A stretch of DNA of 64,000 bases. Source: Dipetalonema caudispina. Lineage: Eukaryota > Nematoda > Chromadorea > Rhabditida > Onchocercidae. Shown here in pieces: positions 15,135 to 27,550 of this stretch. The position numbers and the translations under genes were made by a program. The notes beneath the pieces are model-generated. The model saw only the letters and a list, made by a program, of their open reading frames with translations, did not search any database and had not been told where the DNA came from. The stretch lies in assembly GCA_013365325.1 (NCBI GenBank), contig JABVXV010000031.1, positions 347,185 through 411,184 of the forward strand, in the 5' to 3' direction. Every line of letters starts with the position of its first letter. Position 1 is the stretch's first letter.

Positions 15135-17240
15135 CCATTATAAAGGAGCTGTAGGTAGATCAGATGCAGAAATTTCAACTCTTCCTATTAATTAATGTTA
15201 AGCTAGTCTTTCTTTCCTTAGGCTTGCTAAAAAGTACTATTTCTAATGTTCACATATAATTTCTGCTAAATCTAAATTATAAGGTTGTTAAGCTCATTTT
15301 GAAATTCTTTTTAACTTACAGGAAATAATATCTTTTCCATTCCATAGAATATGGGCGGTCGTTTTGTTTCTCGAATTCCCGAATTTTCAACTGATAACAT
15401 CATCATTATTTTATTTTACAGATAAGAATGCAAAACTTCTGAGAATTATTTTGTCTATTTTTGAGAAATTATGCTCTTTATCGAATTTTCAAATGTGCAT
15501 CGTTATGCTATATTTTTGCGAGTAAGAATTATAGATTGTGTAGTACGAATTGTAACATTTTTCGAATTAATTGAAATTTTTGTATTATTTTAAATTTTCT
15601 TCAAGTCAAAAAATATTGGGCATGGCTTCTGCTTATTTTCATTAGCGTATAATACTAACTGTAGTGCTTTTGAGAATTAGAAAGTAGTGGTGATGTGTTC
15701 ATGTTAATTCCATTTTTAGTTCCTGTACCTCTAGTCCGTACCCGGTTTCGCTGTATTTACTGTAGTTCCCTAGAATTTTACAAAGTATCAAAAAGGACTT
15801 CATTGTTGGAACTGTATTTGCTAAAAATCCTATTTGTCTAATTTAAACATTTATTGCAACCATAGGAATTTTCTAAGAAGTCCTTTTTTGTCTTTCTGTT
15901 ATTATAAACCAAAAAAATTAAATTAATTTACTTTTGTGTATTACTTCTAATAAAAAATATCGACTTTTAATTTTTAACAATTTCACGACATGAAATGATA
16001 CTGATGATCCTGAACATTGATAGTTTAATATCTTTCAGGAATTCCCTCTGAATAACAGATGATATCTTTAGAAATTTTGTGTCTATTTGTTTATTTTATG
16101 CAAATCATAAACAGATAGCAATCTAAAATGTGTTGAGAAGATATACGCAATACGTCATGCGTGATGCGTGAGTTTTGTGCTGAGCAGAAGCATCTGCTTT
16201 AAATGCAAAATGTAATGTCATCATTATGTAAGTAACAAGCCAAGTAACATATGATAGCTTAAGATAAAAATAGGTAAGACGAGAGGAGAGAGTAGGTAAT
16301 AGTATCGGTAAGTTGCAAAATGAGTATCGATTCGGGAAATTGCTGTGTGATAATGCAATGGTTTTAAGCTGTTATGAACCTCACAAAGTCGTTTGTTTTA
16401 AATCATAAATGATGATATAATCAAATGACTTCAATGATTACAACAGGTAAACTGTTTTTTTGATACCGCGTATATTTGACATATCATTCTGATTTTCGCT
16501 GTTGTAATCCATTACATCTGTCTAAAATATATACTTTGAACTAATCAAGGAAAAAGATTTAAATGTTTTTTTTTTGGTTAATTTTATGATATTGAATTCT
16601 TTCTGGATACCGGTAAGTTCCATAAATAACGAGAAAATATCCAATTTAATGTCTAGATATTCCTAAATGTTAAAGTTCTAAAATTATTAGTACTGTGGGC
16701 TACTGGAAGGAGTTGCAAGGAATTATTTTATTTCAACATCATTGCTTAAAATGTCTTAAATAGTTTCCCAGATTGGAATAGAAAAGCTACTATTACAGTA
16801 ACATGTTGAACTGATTAACAAAAAGTAAAAATGGAATTTGAGAAAAATTTAAACTGGAAGCTTCTAAATTAATTGCTCTTAAGACATTTCTCACAATACT
16901 TCAGAGCGTCTGCTAAATCTTAAAGAGTTGAAAAATTTGTGCTTGTTGTGATCCAAAAATGAATTGAACTATTATGTTTATCAATTGAAGATAAGTAGTC
17001 TGTTTTGCACTTATATGCAGAAATTACGCTTACAAAACATGCAAGCTGCTGAAAAAACTAGAATTTTATGAAAGAACTCTGTTGATAATGACTCACCATT
17101 TTAAGCGATTTACCCTGTTCAAACGGAATTATATATGGATCGTGTACTCCTGATGACCAAAATCTTTTACCTGCTCTAAATAATGCCCCACGCAAACCAT
17201 TTGTTGCAGTAAACAATGCCAAACAAACAAACACCCCTGA

Positions 17241-17315
17241 AATATTACTTAATTAATATTACCTAAATATTACTTGATTAATATTATCTAAATATTATTT
17301 ATTTAATATTACCTA
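17241..17315. repeat. Three-copy 25-bp tandem repeat
   Basis: Three adjacent 25-bp units starting at 17241, 17266 and 17291, each built on aatatta-(c/t)tt-…-taatatta-…-cta and differing at a few positions. Very AT-rich, inside the gene-poor interval, with no coding content. Confidence 0.8.
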
Positions 17316-20300
17316 ACAATGTCTCTAAATTTATGATCAGGAAAGATTAATTAGCCATGAGTAGAGCTAATATTTCGATGACAAATCAATAAACGCCGCG
17401 TTTCAAATGAGCTTAACTATAAACTTGGCCAAAACAATACCTAATAAAACTTCAGTGTTCTTTAAAAAGAGGTCAGGAAATTTTTTTAAATTTAAACTCT
17501 CACATGAGATTCCATAAGTTGCAGACATTTGCACGAAAAGAGATGATGCTCTTGGGGCGATTGGTTGCACTGAAATAATGAATTTTAAAATCTCTGAAAA
17601 AGGCGTGTAAGTTGAAAGCTTGAAAAATTTCTCCATGTAACTGTTACTAATGCTGTTATAGTGGAAGAAGAAAGCGAAAATGAAGTAACTTAATTGAAAG
17701 TGTATTTAATTAAAAATACCGACCGTATACCTCAATTCAATTTCCATTTTCAACGCAAAAAAAAATGATTTTTTTAATTCAATTTTCACAATATAAATCC
17801 ATCATACTTTCCTGCGCATATTTATCTGATAAATTAGTCATGAAGAAATCCAAATATTAAGTTCAAATGAAACATATGCATTATACTTGGGTTATTTATT
17901 GTGAATAGTTGGAAACTATTTGAAAATTTTGCAAACTCCTTTAAGAAAACTTTTTAGTTATAGTATAGCATGCTTTGAGAATTACATAGTTATTTTCCCT
18001 GAGATTTTTCGTCAACATTAAATTTGAATTTTTCTCGTTTAAATTAGTTTGCATCCTCTTAGGCTTTCCCACAAAAAATGTTTTATAAATGTCTTTGACT
18101 TAATGCAAGATCAATGAAATGCGCCAAAAGTACTATAATTCTCTTCAGTGCTCTTTTGCAACTTCATGCTACAAATTTAAATTTATGTATCACTGATAAC
18201 ATAGCGCAAGGATCAAAACTTTATCACCTACTGATGAGAAGAATTTCTCTTTTATTAAAAGCTTTTTAACCTAAATTTCCTCTTTAAATTAAGCTTTATC
18301 GTACCATTCAACAGATGAACTTTTTGATAAGATTAAGACTGCAATAAAACATATTTTTGAACGGAAGATTTTATTCTGTCATCTCCAAGTCATCAGTTAT
18401 TCAGATCCGAATATTGTGACAACGCACAATTATGGCTAACTTTACGTCATTTAAAAAAGATTTTGTGATGTTAATCGTTAAAGCATTCTGTTTAATTGAG
18501 ATGTTACTATCTGGTATTTCTCGGGCTTGCTTTAGGCTTTATTCTTCTGCTTTGGTGCAGAATGTTCCGATGAATGTTCATAGAAGTGTGTACATTTATA
18601 GAAAAACATATGTGTGCTGATGATACTTTGTAAATGCTGTCACTATACCTTGCGTATCCTTTTTTATTATCAAAGATTAAAATTTCCGAGGAGATTTTTT
18701 TTTTTTAAAATTGCACTGCAACAAAGTAAAAGAAGTTGTAGAAGAACAGGGAAGATTGTCGTTCATTTCATTTTTTTTCTTTTTTTTTTTTTTTTACTCT
18801 CTGCAGTATCAAAATCACAAAAGCAATGAAAAATCCGATAGGATCCGAATCTACCATTGCACCTATACCGGTATTGATGATAGTAAGGCTAAATGAAAAA
18901 GAGTACTTATGCTAAGTAATCATTGAAGACTCATTTATTTCATTTCTCTGAACTAGTTTTTTCGATCATCATCATCATTCCTTTGGCGCCTTCCTTTACT
19001 TTCGCCTAGTTACCTAACTCTTTACTGTAGCAGCATTTTAAACTGAAGAGCTTTTCTGATCTGTCATCAGTATCCGTGTTTCGATTCTTCTAACAAATCA
19101 CCAACTCTCTTCTTATTCTTTTCCGTTTACTTATCTTATCCATAGTCTTCAATGCAAGCTAACTAACTCAATCACTATCAAGTAAAGTAGAGTGGAAAAC
19201 AAGTAAGAACCTCTGTTTAACATTGTTAACTTCTTTACTTCGACAGTTACCAATAAAAGCAAACTCCGATCCGGCTGCTTTCAGTTCAGGAACTGTTGAC
19301 ATCGTTGCATTTCGAACAACCATTATGGAGGCTGGTTTTATTATTACTATAATTATGATGACCATATTAATGATACCTATCATTACATTTTATAATCATA
19401 ATTATTTCTCCCTTTTTTTTACAGCTTTTCATTATAACTTATCAACTAGTAATTAAATCAATTTGTTCTCTGAGTCAAAGATAATTTTCTTCTTGCTCTT
19501 TCGGGAATGAATTAATTTTTATTATGTTAATCAACATCACCGTTAACAATTAAATATTGAATATTCAACTTCATCTCTTTACTTTCATCCTTCATCATAA
19601 AAGTTATCCGCCAGGTATCATTTCAGTCATCTCTGAGGCACATTAATTTCAAGATATAATTATAAAACCAATTTTGTCTGCTTATTAGTCTTCTTGGCCT
19701 GTGATTTAGAGTTGCACTCAAATTTGGCATATCTTCAGTTTCTTCCCCGTTGCTTTAATCTAATTTGAATATTCTTGTACACTTTACGCTTACCCAAACA
19801 TGATCTGTTCACCACTCAGAATTTTTGAAATCGTTATTGATTATTTCGAAATTCAGTCATTAATGCATTCTACCTGTTGGAATTGGACAGTTTACTAATT
19901 CTATATCACTTCCAGTATTCCCCTGACCTTTTACCATCATCTTCAAATCCTTCAATGCCTTCACTTTCATTTTACAATGTTTCCTTTTATTGGTAAATTC
20001 AGTTGCATTTCAATCTTTCCATTATGAACAAAGAAGTGCAGTAAAGTGAGATATCACTTGTGATGATATGTTTCAGTTTCTTTAGTAACTGGACGAACCT
20101 TTTCCCTCTTCTTTTTTTGTGAGCAACAGTAATCCTTCTGAATCAGTTCCTGAATCCACGTCCATCAGATTCCCTCACTCTTCTTTCCAGCTTAACTTTA
20201 GCGAACTTTCTTCACTTTCATCCTTTATCTCTTTCTTTAATGTTGTTGCCTGGTCATAACTGTTCGGCCTTCTACCCTGACCACTCAATAAAAGGTACAG

Positions 20301-20775
20301 GGTCTTGTAGCTTATTTAACATTGAATGTCTAGAAACCACAATATCCCGCTTAGACTCGGGCATCATCCAACCAATTTTCCTCCTTTCTTCGAGATATCT
20401 GCGTAGATATTCACAATAATGAAACGTTTAAAAACAATTCAGTTTTCAAATATTGTTATATGCATAAAAAATTCCCAGTGAAAGCAGTATTCGATCTTGT
20501 TGGAGCAGATTATTCAAATTTTTGTGGACTGGAATAGTGTAGAATATTGGTACATCTCAAAGTTCCTTTATTCGATGCCTAGCTTCATAATCAAAATTCA
20601 GGATATTTATTGGTAGTGGGAGGAATAAAACCAATAACTAAGCAGAGTGTAACTCACAAACCACGCATTTTATGAGATGATAAGAAAACTTGAAGATTAA
20701 AAATTGAAATAGGATCAAATTTTCTGTAAACAAGAATTTTTGATCGACTAAATTTCAAATGCATTCTCATTTCAG

Positions 20776-23700
20776 GATAGTGCAGAAAATGAGCAGAAGC
20801 GAACGAAGCGAAGATGGAATCTGGAACAACTCCGTGCTGGTGATACTTTTCTATCGGTACAAGCTGCAACAAATAAGTATGAATCGCAGAAAGGTATGAC
20901 AGCGCCTGGTATGCCACGATGGAACATCACCAAGGACAAGCATCTCGGGTTTCAATTTCTTTTTTCAGAAATTTGCAAAATTACGGGTTTTTATAAATTT
21001 TATGTTCTAAACAGATCAATGCAACAAGTAGATTTTTTTCTTCAAATGAAAAAACTATCTGAAGGACACAAACATGTTATACAGAAAAGAATTCACTGCT
21101 CAGAAGTTATGAAATACAAGTCGTTATACAGAGTAATTCCTGAAGACGATAGGATGACGTCTGTGATTCGTGAAGGTAAATAATGTCTAGATGAAGAAAT
21201 AGGATCTGACTGTTTCAGCTTCATAAATCCTGATCGGAAAAGTGAAGAATTGTTGAGTGCGCAATACGGAAGTAATCAGTATGCATCACAAAAGGGTATG
21301 ATTTAAAATTTCGCTGTTGTAAAGCCTTTTGTGTGCCTCTTAGAAATAACATTTATTTTGAAAAAGTAATGGATATATCTGAATGCTTACGTAATTAAAC
21401 TGCATGTTGTACACTCTTCCAATAATTTTATGGTCAGTAACGCCATTTTCAGGTTTAACACCGATTGGTGGATCAAGAGGTCAAGTGTTAAAAGTAGAAT
21501 ATAAAAAAGACTGGGAATCAATAGTTGATAAACAGAGTGAGAAACTTATACCTAAGCAGTCTGGTGATTACGGAATGGCCACGCAATCCGGAGAGGTCCT
21601 TTTCTAATATTTCGATGATATGAATGATTTAATGTAAGCTTTTTCAAGTTAAGAAACCAAAATTTTTAGCGTTCGATGGGTTCTCATCGTAATCAGGTAC
21701 CAATTATTAGAGGACGTTTACCACGTGATCGACGTACACATGGTGTATTATGTTATCAGTATGGTACCAACATATTTGCTTCTCAGCAGGGTATGAATGC
21801 ACCACCCGGTATTGGAGCAGTTCGACAAGCTACTATGGAAATTGAAGGGCTTGGTTTTACGTTAGTTCTACATATAGCATTTTATTTGCTAACTTAGTAG
21901 CTAATATTGTCACCAGGATTACGTCAAAAAGTACTCTGCTATGACAAGTTAAATTTTGCAAAGTTAGCCACGTAACTGAGTTTTTTCTTTTCTTTTCTCC
22001 ACAGAGAGGATACTTTGCGAAAGGGAACTGAATTCACTCCGTGGTACTCGGGACAAAACAAATTTGCCAATCAATCAGGTACCGGTGGTTTTCTGAAAGT
22101 TCGCGATGTATTACCAAATTCGAAGGTATTTTTTTATTGCTTTAGCCAAGAAATTTTACGATGCATTTAACACAATTTAAACTATTTCGAAACTATCTAT
22201 ATATTTACATTTTAGAAATGTAAAATTCATTTATTACAAAAAAAATACAGACAAAATAAGTTGTGGCATAACCAGAATGTTGATATCCATAGATAAAATA
22301 GAAGGTTGAACATCATTTATTTTTTGATTTGATTATTATGAGGATGAAATTAGAGTAAGTACAACTTTGTTACCCATAAAAATAATATGTAACTATTTCA
22401 GTAAATGGTAACATATTTTTGATTTCACTTCATGGCGATCATTGAAGCAATGTTTTAGGGTGGTAGAGAAATTGATGAAGCGTTGAAAATTAAATCGGAA
22501 GGCATTGTACCACTTCAGGCTGGTACCAATAAACTTGCATCTCAAAAAGGCATGATAGGCTTTGGAACACGAAGAAATGTACTGATAAAACAAGGATGGA
22601 AAAAAGAATGGTTAGTAACATTTTGCTGAAATCCATAAAGTAGCAACACTTCTTTATTCATACTTATGATATCAAATTTTAACAATACTTTCGAGAATTC
22701 AGAGTGACCTTTAGTCCGTTCTGAAATTAAATGTTAAGTTGCCTCCAGTTTGTCTGAGCTTGATAAACAACAGGATTGAAGAGTATGAGCAAGCGTTGCA
22801 TGAATTTGAGGAAACTCGACCGCCTGGCTCAGCGTCTGCTCCCGATTCATTTGGACATTGCAAACAGAAACTCGAGGAAAAGGGAGAAGTTAGACATTTG
22901 AATTTCTTGAAACTTCGCATAATCATTAATGAGATCAACTTTAACTTAAAAACTTGATATGCTGTATTAACAAAAATTGTAGTGTTTTAATTAGTTGATT
23001 AGTAGTAGAAGTTCCAGAACTGAAAAATTATTTAGAATTTTATAGCAAAGTTTGTTTTTGACTCAAATTGCCAAAATTTCAAAAGATTTTTGCAAATAAT
23101 GATATTTGAAGGAAAAAAGGTCCGAATGATCATCCCGCCTAACCTTTCAACAAACACCTTTTGTTCATTAACAACCTAAAAAAATTGAGTACTACACAAA
23201 TTCTTAACCGTATATTGTTACAAATACGGTAAATAAGGAAAGATGTGAAAGTTGTAAAATTGTTCTATTTGCAGCAGTAGAAAATTAAGATAAGATGGAT
23301 ACATATTTTTCCATATATATGAGAAGTCGTTAAAGATTGCAAAATAGAAGAGATTGAGAAATGAGTAAATATCAAAATGGTAATGGTTATTGAAAAGGAT
23401 CACAATAATCAGTATGGAAATAGCGATGGTAGTAACTGTGAGTCCATTGTGGGACTTTAAAATCATTTCGGTGCTGTGCTGTGGTAAATTCAATGTTAAG
23501 CAATTATTTATTGGTAACAGTTCCCGTTAGTCGTGGAGGAGAAAATTTTTAGGCACTTCAAACAATAAGTGAGAGTTTTATTGGGTGAATTAATCAATAT
23601 GTGGTAGCACAGTGATGTTCGCCTTAATTATTATTATTATTATTATAGAGACATGGTCAGAGCAGTAAAGCCTTAAAAGATTTGGATGCCTAATAGTAAG

Positions 23701-24028
23701 CCTAAGCTTTCAGATAGAAGAAGCCAAAACCGAGGATGAAGTGGAAAAGACGATAAACAATGTGGAAGAGGAAAAGGTTTATTTACTTAGAACTGTAATA
23801 GAAAAGATAACAATGGAACTTGACACAGAAGAAAGTGATAATTTATTATAGGTGGAGCAGAAATCAGTAGAAGATGAAGAGGAAGAGGAGGAAAATGGAA
23901 GGGAGGAAGATGAAGGAGATGATGAGGAGGAAGAGGAGGAAAATGGAAAGGAGGAAGATGAAGAAGATGATGAGGAGGAAGAAGAGGATGAAGAGGTAGA
24001 AGAAGAAGTAGAGGAAGAAGAGGAATAA
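20776..24028 (+). CDS. unc-87: UNC-87-like calponin-repeat (CLIK) actin-binding protein, 5' end missing
   Basis: Calponin-like repeat proteins of the UNC-87 type bind and bundle actin filaments in muscle. Nine exons join in phase to 403 aa: 20776-20948, 21219-21295, 21453-21595, 21670-21860, 22005-22125, 22459-22610, 22774-22888, 23714-23776, 23852-24028. Six copies of the roughly 23-residue motif are visible, with cores [50 protein letters not shown] and [11 protein letters not shown]. elegans UNC-87 is described with seven repeats, so one may lie in an unseen 5' exon. The exon at 20776 starts at TTTCAG with no upstream ATG in frame, so the N-terminus is missing from this model. The C-terminus is a long Glu/Asp tail encoded by 23852-24025. 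It is not a calponin feature, and its last exons could be alternatively used. Orthology to unc-87 is likely; another CLIK-repeat paralogue is possible. Confidence 0.8.
23880..23975 (+). repeat. 48-bp duplication inside the acidic tail
   Basis: Two near-identical 48-bp units in tandem encode a 16-residue block rich in Glu: [16 protein letters not shown] followed by [16 protein letters not shown]. Unit spacing was measured between the two gaaaatgg cores at 23891 and 23939. The poly-Ser and poly-Leu frames on the opposite strand are shadows of this purine-rich tract. Confidence 0.8.
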
Positions 24029-25501
24029 ACCAAATTAACAATCTTTCAACGCTCATATATTTTAAGTTGTATTGTCCAGGTGAAGTCATTCAGCTAATGC
24101 CTGTGATAAAAGTAGAAAAAAATGGCATCAGTAGTATCACACTCAATAAAACACTCACAATATCCGGAATTATTCCGCATTGATGGTGAGAAACGTCACT
24201 ATTTGCATACACTTTAATTTTTGTCTTGATTTTGGATCTTTGATGTAGTTCCTAGAATTTGCACAACTACATGAAGTGGGATAGGACTGTCTCGTTGATC
24301 AAATGCAAATTAATTTCAGACTAAAATACCATTGAATCTTTTATAGCTCTGCAGATCGGTAGCAGTTGAAGAGACTGAGGTGATTAATTATGTTAAATGA
24401 CGAAAAAAAAAAGGGAATTCCTAGTTTGAAGATGTTTGCTCCACACTAAGACCTCGAAAAATAAAGATTCTAAAACAGAAAAAGGGGAAGGCGGAAATGG
24501 TAAGACGAGCATCTGCTAGCAAACATTTTCTGTATTCACATTTTGCTGATGCATTTCGAGATTTGCGGAATCATTCAGACGCTCCGTTCTTTGAGAACTT
24601 CACTTATATTGTTCTAGTGATCGGCTGATATGGAATAAAATATTCTCGAGTGAAAACTAAACCGTGCACTTATTCAGGTTTCAGGCTTAGGCATTTCTGG
24701 AAATCAAGTTGCTGTGTTTAACACATTTTTTCTTAACTGATGGTTGTCATCAAATCCATTTTGAAATTGTAGCCTTGTAAATCCACTAACTTAGTTACAG
24801 CACTCATCAATGAAAGGATATACAGGTAGGAATGACCTTTGTTTCGCAAGTATATTTCTGAAAATTTACACAACCAAAGTGTTATTATCAAAAATGTCAC
24901 AAACCGAGTAACTGAAGTCCGGAATATCTTCGCACCAGTGATGAAAACAAGAAAGCAAAATAGCTGACTTTCCAAAAAAAATTTAAAAAGATCGCTCTAC
25001 AATTCTGCTATGATCATGCTGTCTACACTGTCTATATGAAAGTCAATGTCTCAGTTCGGTTAACCATGAACAAGTACGAGATTTTCGAAAGCTGCTTTGT
25101 GCTGTCCATGGTCCGTCTATATAATAAAGTACTAGACCCCTTGCAAATTCATGGCTTCCATAATGCGACCACAAAAAGATTTCAAATTATAATTTCCATT
25201 TCGAAAAATGACGAGGCACTTCATCCTACATATGTATAATAAAACAGACATCAACTAAAATATCCTTCGGTGGGATCAAACCGATCACTTACATGTATAT
25301 ACCGAAAGCTAGGCGTTTATGTGGACTGCCCATTTAAATGCCGAAAACTCAAAACCTCCAAATCAAACATTTTGAAAGTCTTCACATGTCGATAATTTCA
25401 TACACTAATTAGTGTAGCTGGAATACAGGTGTGAACTGGATGAAAAGCATATTTACTCTTTTCAGTCAACAAACAATTTGAAAACAAGGAATAAGATGAA
25501 G
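24029..25501. other. Intergenic region between converging unc-87-like and L35 genes
   Basis: Holds the 3' UTRs of the two converging genes. A candidate AATAAA for the plus-strand gene lies at 24145-24150, about 120 nt past its stop. No exon-like frames or recognisable domains were seen in the rest. Confidence 0.6.
24145..24150 (+). terminator. Candidate polyadenylation signal, calponin-repeat gene
   Basis: AATAAA about 120 nt after the TAA at 24026-24028, a normal distance for a nematode 3' UTR. Confidence 0.55.
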
Positions 25502-26474
25502 TTACGCTTTTACAGCATATTTCCTCATTGGGAATTTACGAAGTTTGGCAAGCTGCTTCTTCGTTTTCAAATTCGCTTCATATTTAGTCAGTGCTCGACG
25601 CATCGCTCGTGTTTTCTTCGGTCGAATATCCAGTGGTTTGAAATGCTTTCCCTTAAATTGGAGTCACTCAACTTGACAATACACATGTTAAGATTATATC
25701 CTAGCTTTGTCCAAGTTGGGTATCTTAATCCTGATAGAGCTGGAAGCAAATACATACATGCCATCATGTTATTAGCAAATATTTATAGTCCTAACACCTG
25801 TAATTTTCAAGTAATCATAATCCTAACACTTATGATTAGTTGAACACTAATATGATCAAAAAGAAACAGTAATGGATTTATAAATTCTTCGAAAAATACC
25901 GCCCATATGAGAATGACTTATTGGATAAAAAGGGAATTAGGTACAAAAACTGAATCTGTGGGCTTCAAAGTTGGTATCATTCTTATTGACGATGGATAGG
26001 AGCGTGACAACCTGGGGAACAAAGACTCCAATAGGTTTTCTTATTGAGTCAATCAGTATAAATTATAACTACTAGAACAACCTTGTAGAACTTCCTCAAT
26101 TCCTGCTTCTGTGTTTGATTGATGACTGTCAAAATGCGAGCGATGTTTTTACGGACCGTACGAATCTTCGAAAGTTTCGAAGCGCCTCCACCGACTACTT
26201 TTGATACCTGCAACAAATAGTCCAACCTTACCATAGCAAGCACAAGATTACAAATGGATGTTGGGATATCAGCAATAAAACGTTAGCTTTCAAAAAAAGT
26301 CTAGTAGCCGTTTGTTTCGTACAACCAAAATAGGTTGAATCGGTATTCTGAAGGTAAAATCGGAATTAAGAAACGAACCTGAAGTGAAGCAAGCTCCGTC
26401 TTCTGTTCATCAAGTTGCTTCGTTAGCTCTTCCTTCTTTTTTCCTCTTAAATCACGGGCCTTAACTTTGGTCAT
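25502..26474 (-). CDS. rpl-35: 60S ribosomal protein L35 (uL29)
   Basis: Component of the large cytosolic ribosomal subunit, located near the polypeptide exit tunnel. Three minus-strand exons, 26474-26379, 26207-26082 and 25651-25502, splice in phase 0 to exactly 123 aa, the family's usual length. The sequence starts [17 protein letters not shown], continues with [20 protein letters not shown] and ends PMRKYAVKA, all hallmarks of L35. The start codon lies 12 nt after a TTTTCAG acceptor, which suggests trans-splicing of a leader at that point. The gene converges on the calponin-repeat gene and is divergent from the chromodomain gene. Nothing looks broken. Confidence 0.97.
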
Positions 26475-26486
26475 CCTTCCTTACTG

Positions 26487-26493
26487 CTGAAAA
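26487..26493 (-). promoter_or_regulatory. Probable spliced-leader trans-splice acceptor of rpl-35
   Basis: On the minus strand TTTTCAG ends 12 nt before the L35 ATG, with no upstream coding exon required. In nematodes this layout is typical of SL1 addition. Ribosomal protein genes are very often trans-spliced, so the reading is likely but rests on context only. Confidence 0.6.
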
Positions 26494-27550
26494 CAAATGC
26501 TCCCACATTTTCAAATTAGAAATTAAACCTTGAAATGTATACATGCAATAAAGACACGGAATAATGGCAAGTTTATAAAAAATTAAAAGGATATGGGCTA
26601 CATTTTGCTTTTTTATCGCGACACACGCCCTGTTTACTTGTATCACTGGTTCTGTCCAGTGATCTATATCACCGCATATTTCGCCATTCTTCCTACTGAT
26701 CATGAATAGGAATTATTACAAACGATAAGCTAATTAGCATAATAAACCAAATCCCTACACAACATCACCCCCAGTACCCAAATCTCTCTCCTACCACCTT
26801 CCTACTCCCTGCAACTCTCAGTGAGCTCCCTCAATTTCTCGCGACCCTATCAAACAGCAAACCAAAGTGTGGCACAACAGAATGAAAATTCCGTCTCACT
26901 AATAGTTCTATTCATTATGGTCAGTGGACATTAATAATGAGATTTGGAAGGGAATGGTCAGTTGCAGGAGTTAGATTTGACAATGGATGGATCATTCAGG
27001 TTGTTACATCCTGATACTTCCTGATAATGGTTACAAATATTTCATCACGAACCTTTTGTCAAGTTTTAAATTATTAGGAAAGATGGATGCTTCCAGTATG
27101 GGGTTTTCGGTTTGTTTTGAAATTTTTCTAAATATAATTTCAAGGAATGTTGGTTCAGAGATTCTAGTATGGTTTTCTTGATAGTATCTTTTATATTCAT
27201 GGGGAGGAAGGTTTGAGCTGTGATATAGGCTTCTAAATAATCGTGGAATTCATTACCCGGTAAGTTTATGACCACTTGAAATATTTCTTAGTATACTGTT
27301 TCTTCACCTTTTTTCTATGTTGAAACCAGAAGATGCAACCGCTGTAAGTGCTTGGAGATGTGTGAATATGAAATATATTCGGACGAATAGCATCCTTTGA
27401 GCATTGACTAAGAAAATGTAAAATCTTCAGATAACATTCTCTTTTGCAATTTAACTCTAATTCAGAAAGTGGTTATGTGCTTTTCCTGAATTACCGTCAA
27501 TCGGTTAACCGTCTGCAGATAATGAGACATATTCTACTACTTGTTTAGGG
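26494..27550. other. Divergent intergenic region, L35 and chromodomain genes
   Basis: About 1.1 kb between the start of L35 (minus strand) and the first ATG of the chromodomain gene (plus strand). It probably holds both promoters. A C-rich stretch near 26757-26830 stands out from the AT-rich surroundings. The short open frames on either strand show no exon structure or domain. Confidence 0.5.

Larger units (their letters stand above)
14734..20775. other. 6-kb gene-poor interval
   Basis: This contains the 3' UTR of the nuclear receptor gene, with a candidate AATAAA at 15129-15134 about 400 nt past the stop. The rest is AT-rich with long T tracts (for example near 18780) and a short 25-bp tandem repeat at 17241-17315. 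Open frames are short and look like chance. The 5' exon or exons and promoter of the calponin-repeat gene downstream should lie here, because its first visible exon begins at an acceptor and has no suitable start codon. I could not identify them. Confidence 0.55.

Noticed and set aside
20896..21183. Read-through frame after the first calponin-repeat exon
   Set aside because: The part after 20948 is intron: the calponin sequence continues in phase at 21219.
23779..24089. Poly-Ser and Leu/Pro-rich frames on the minus strand
   Set aside because: They are antisense shadows of the purine-rich acidic tail exon of the calponin-repeat gene.
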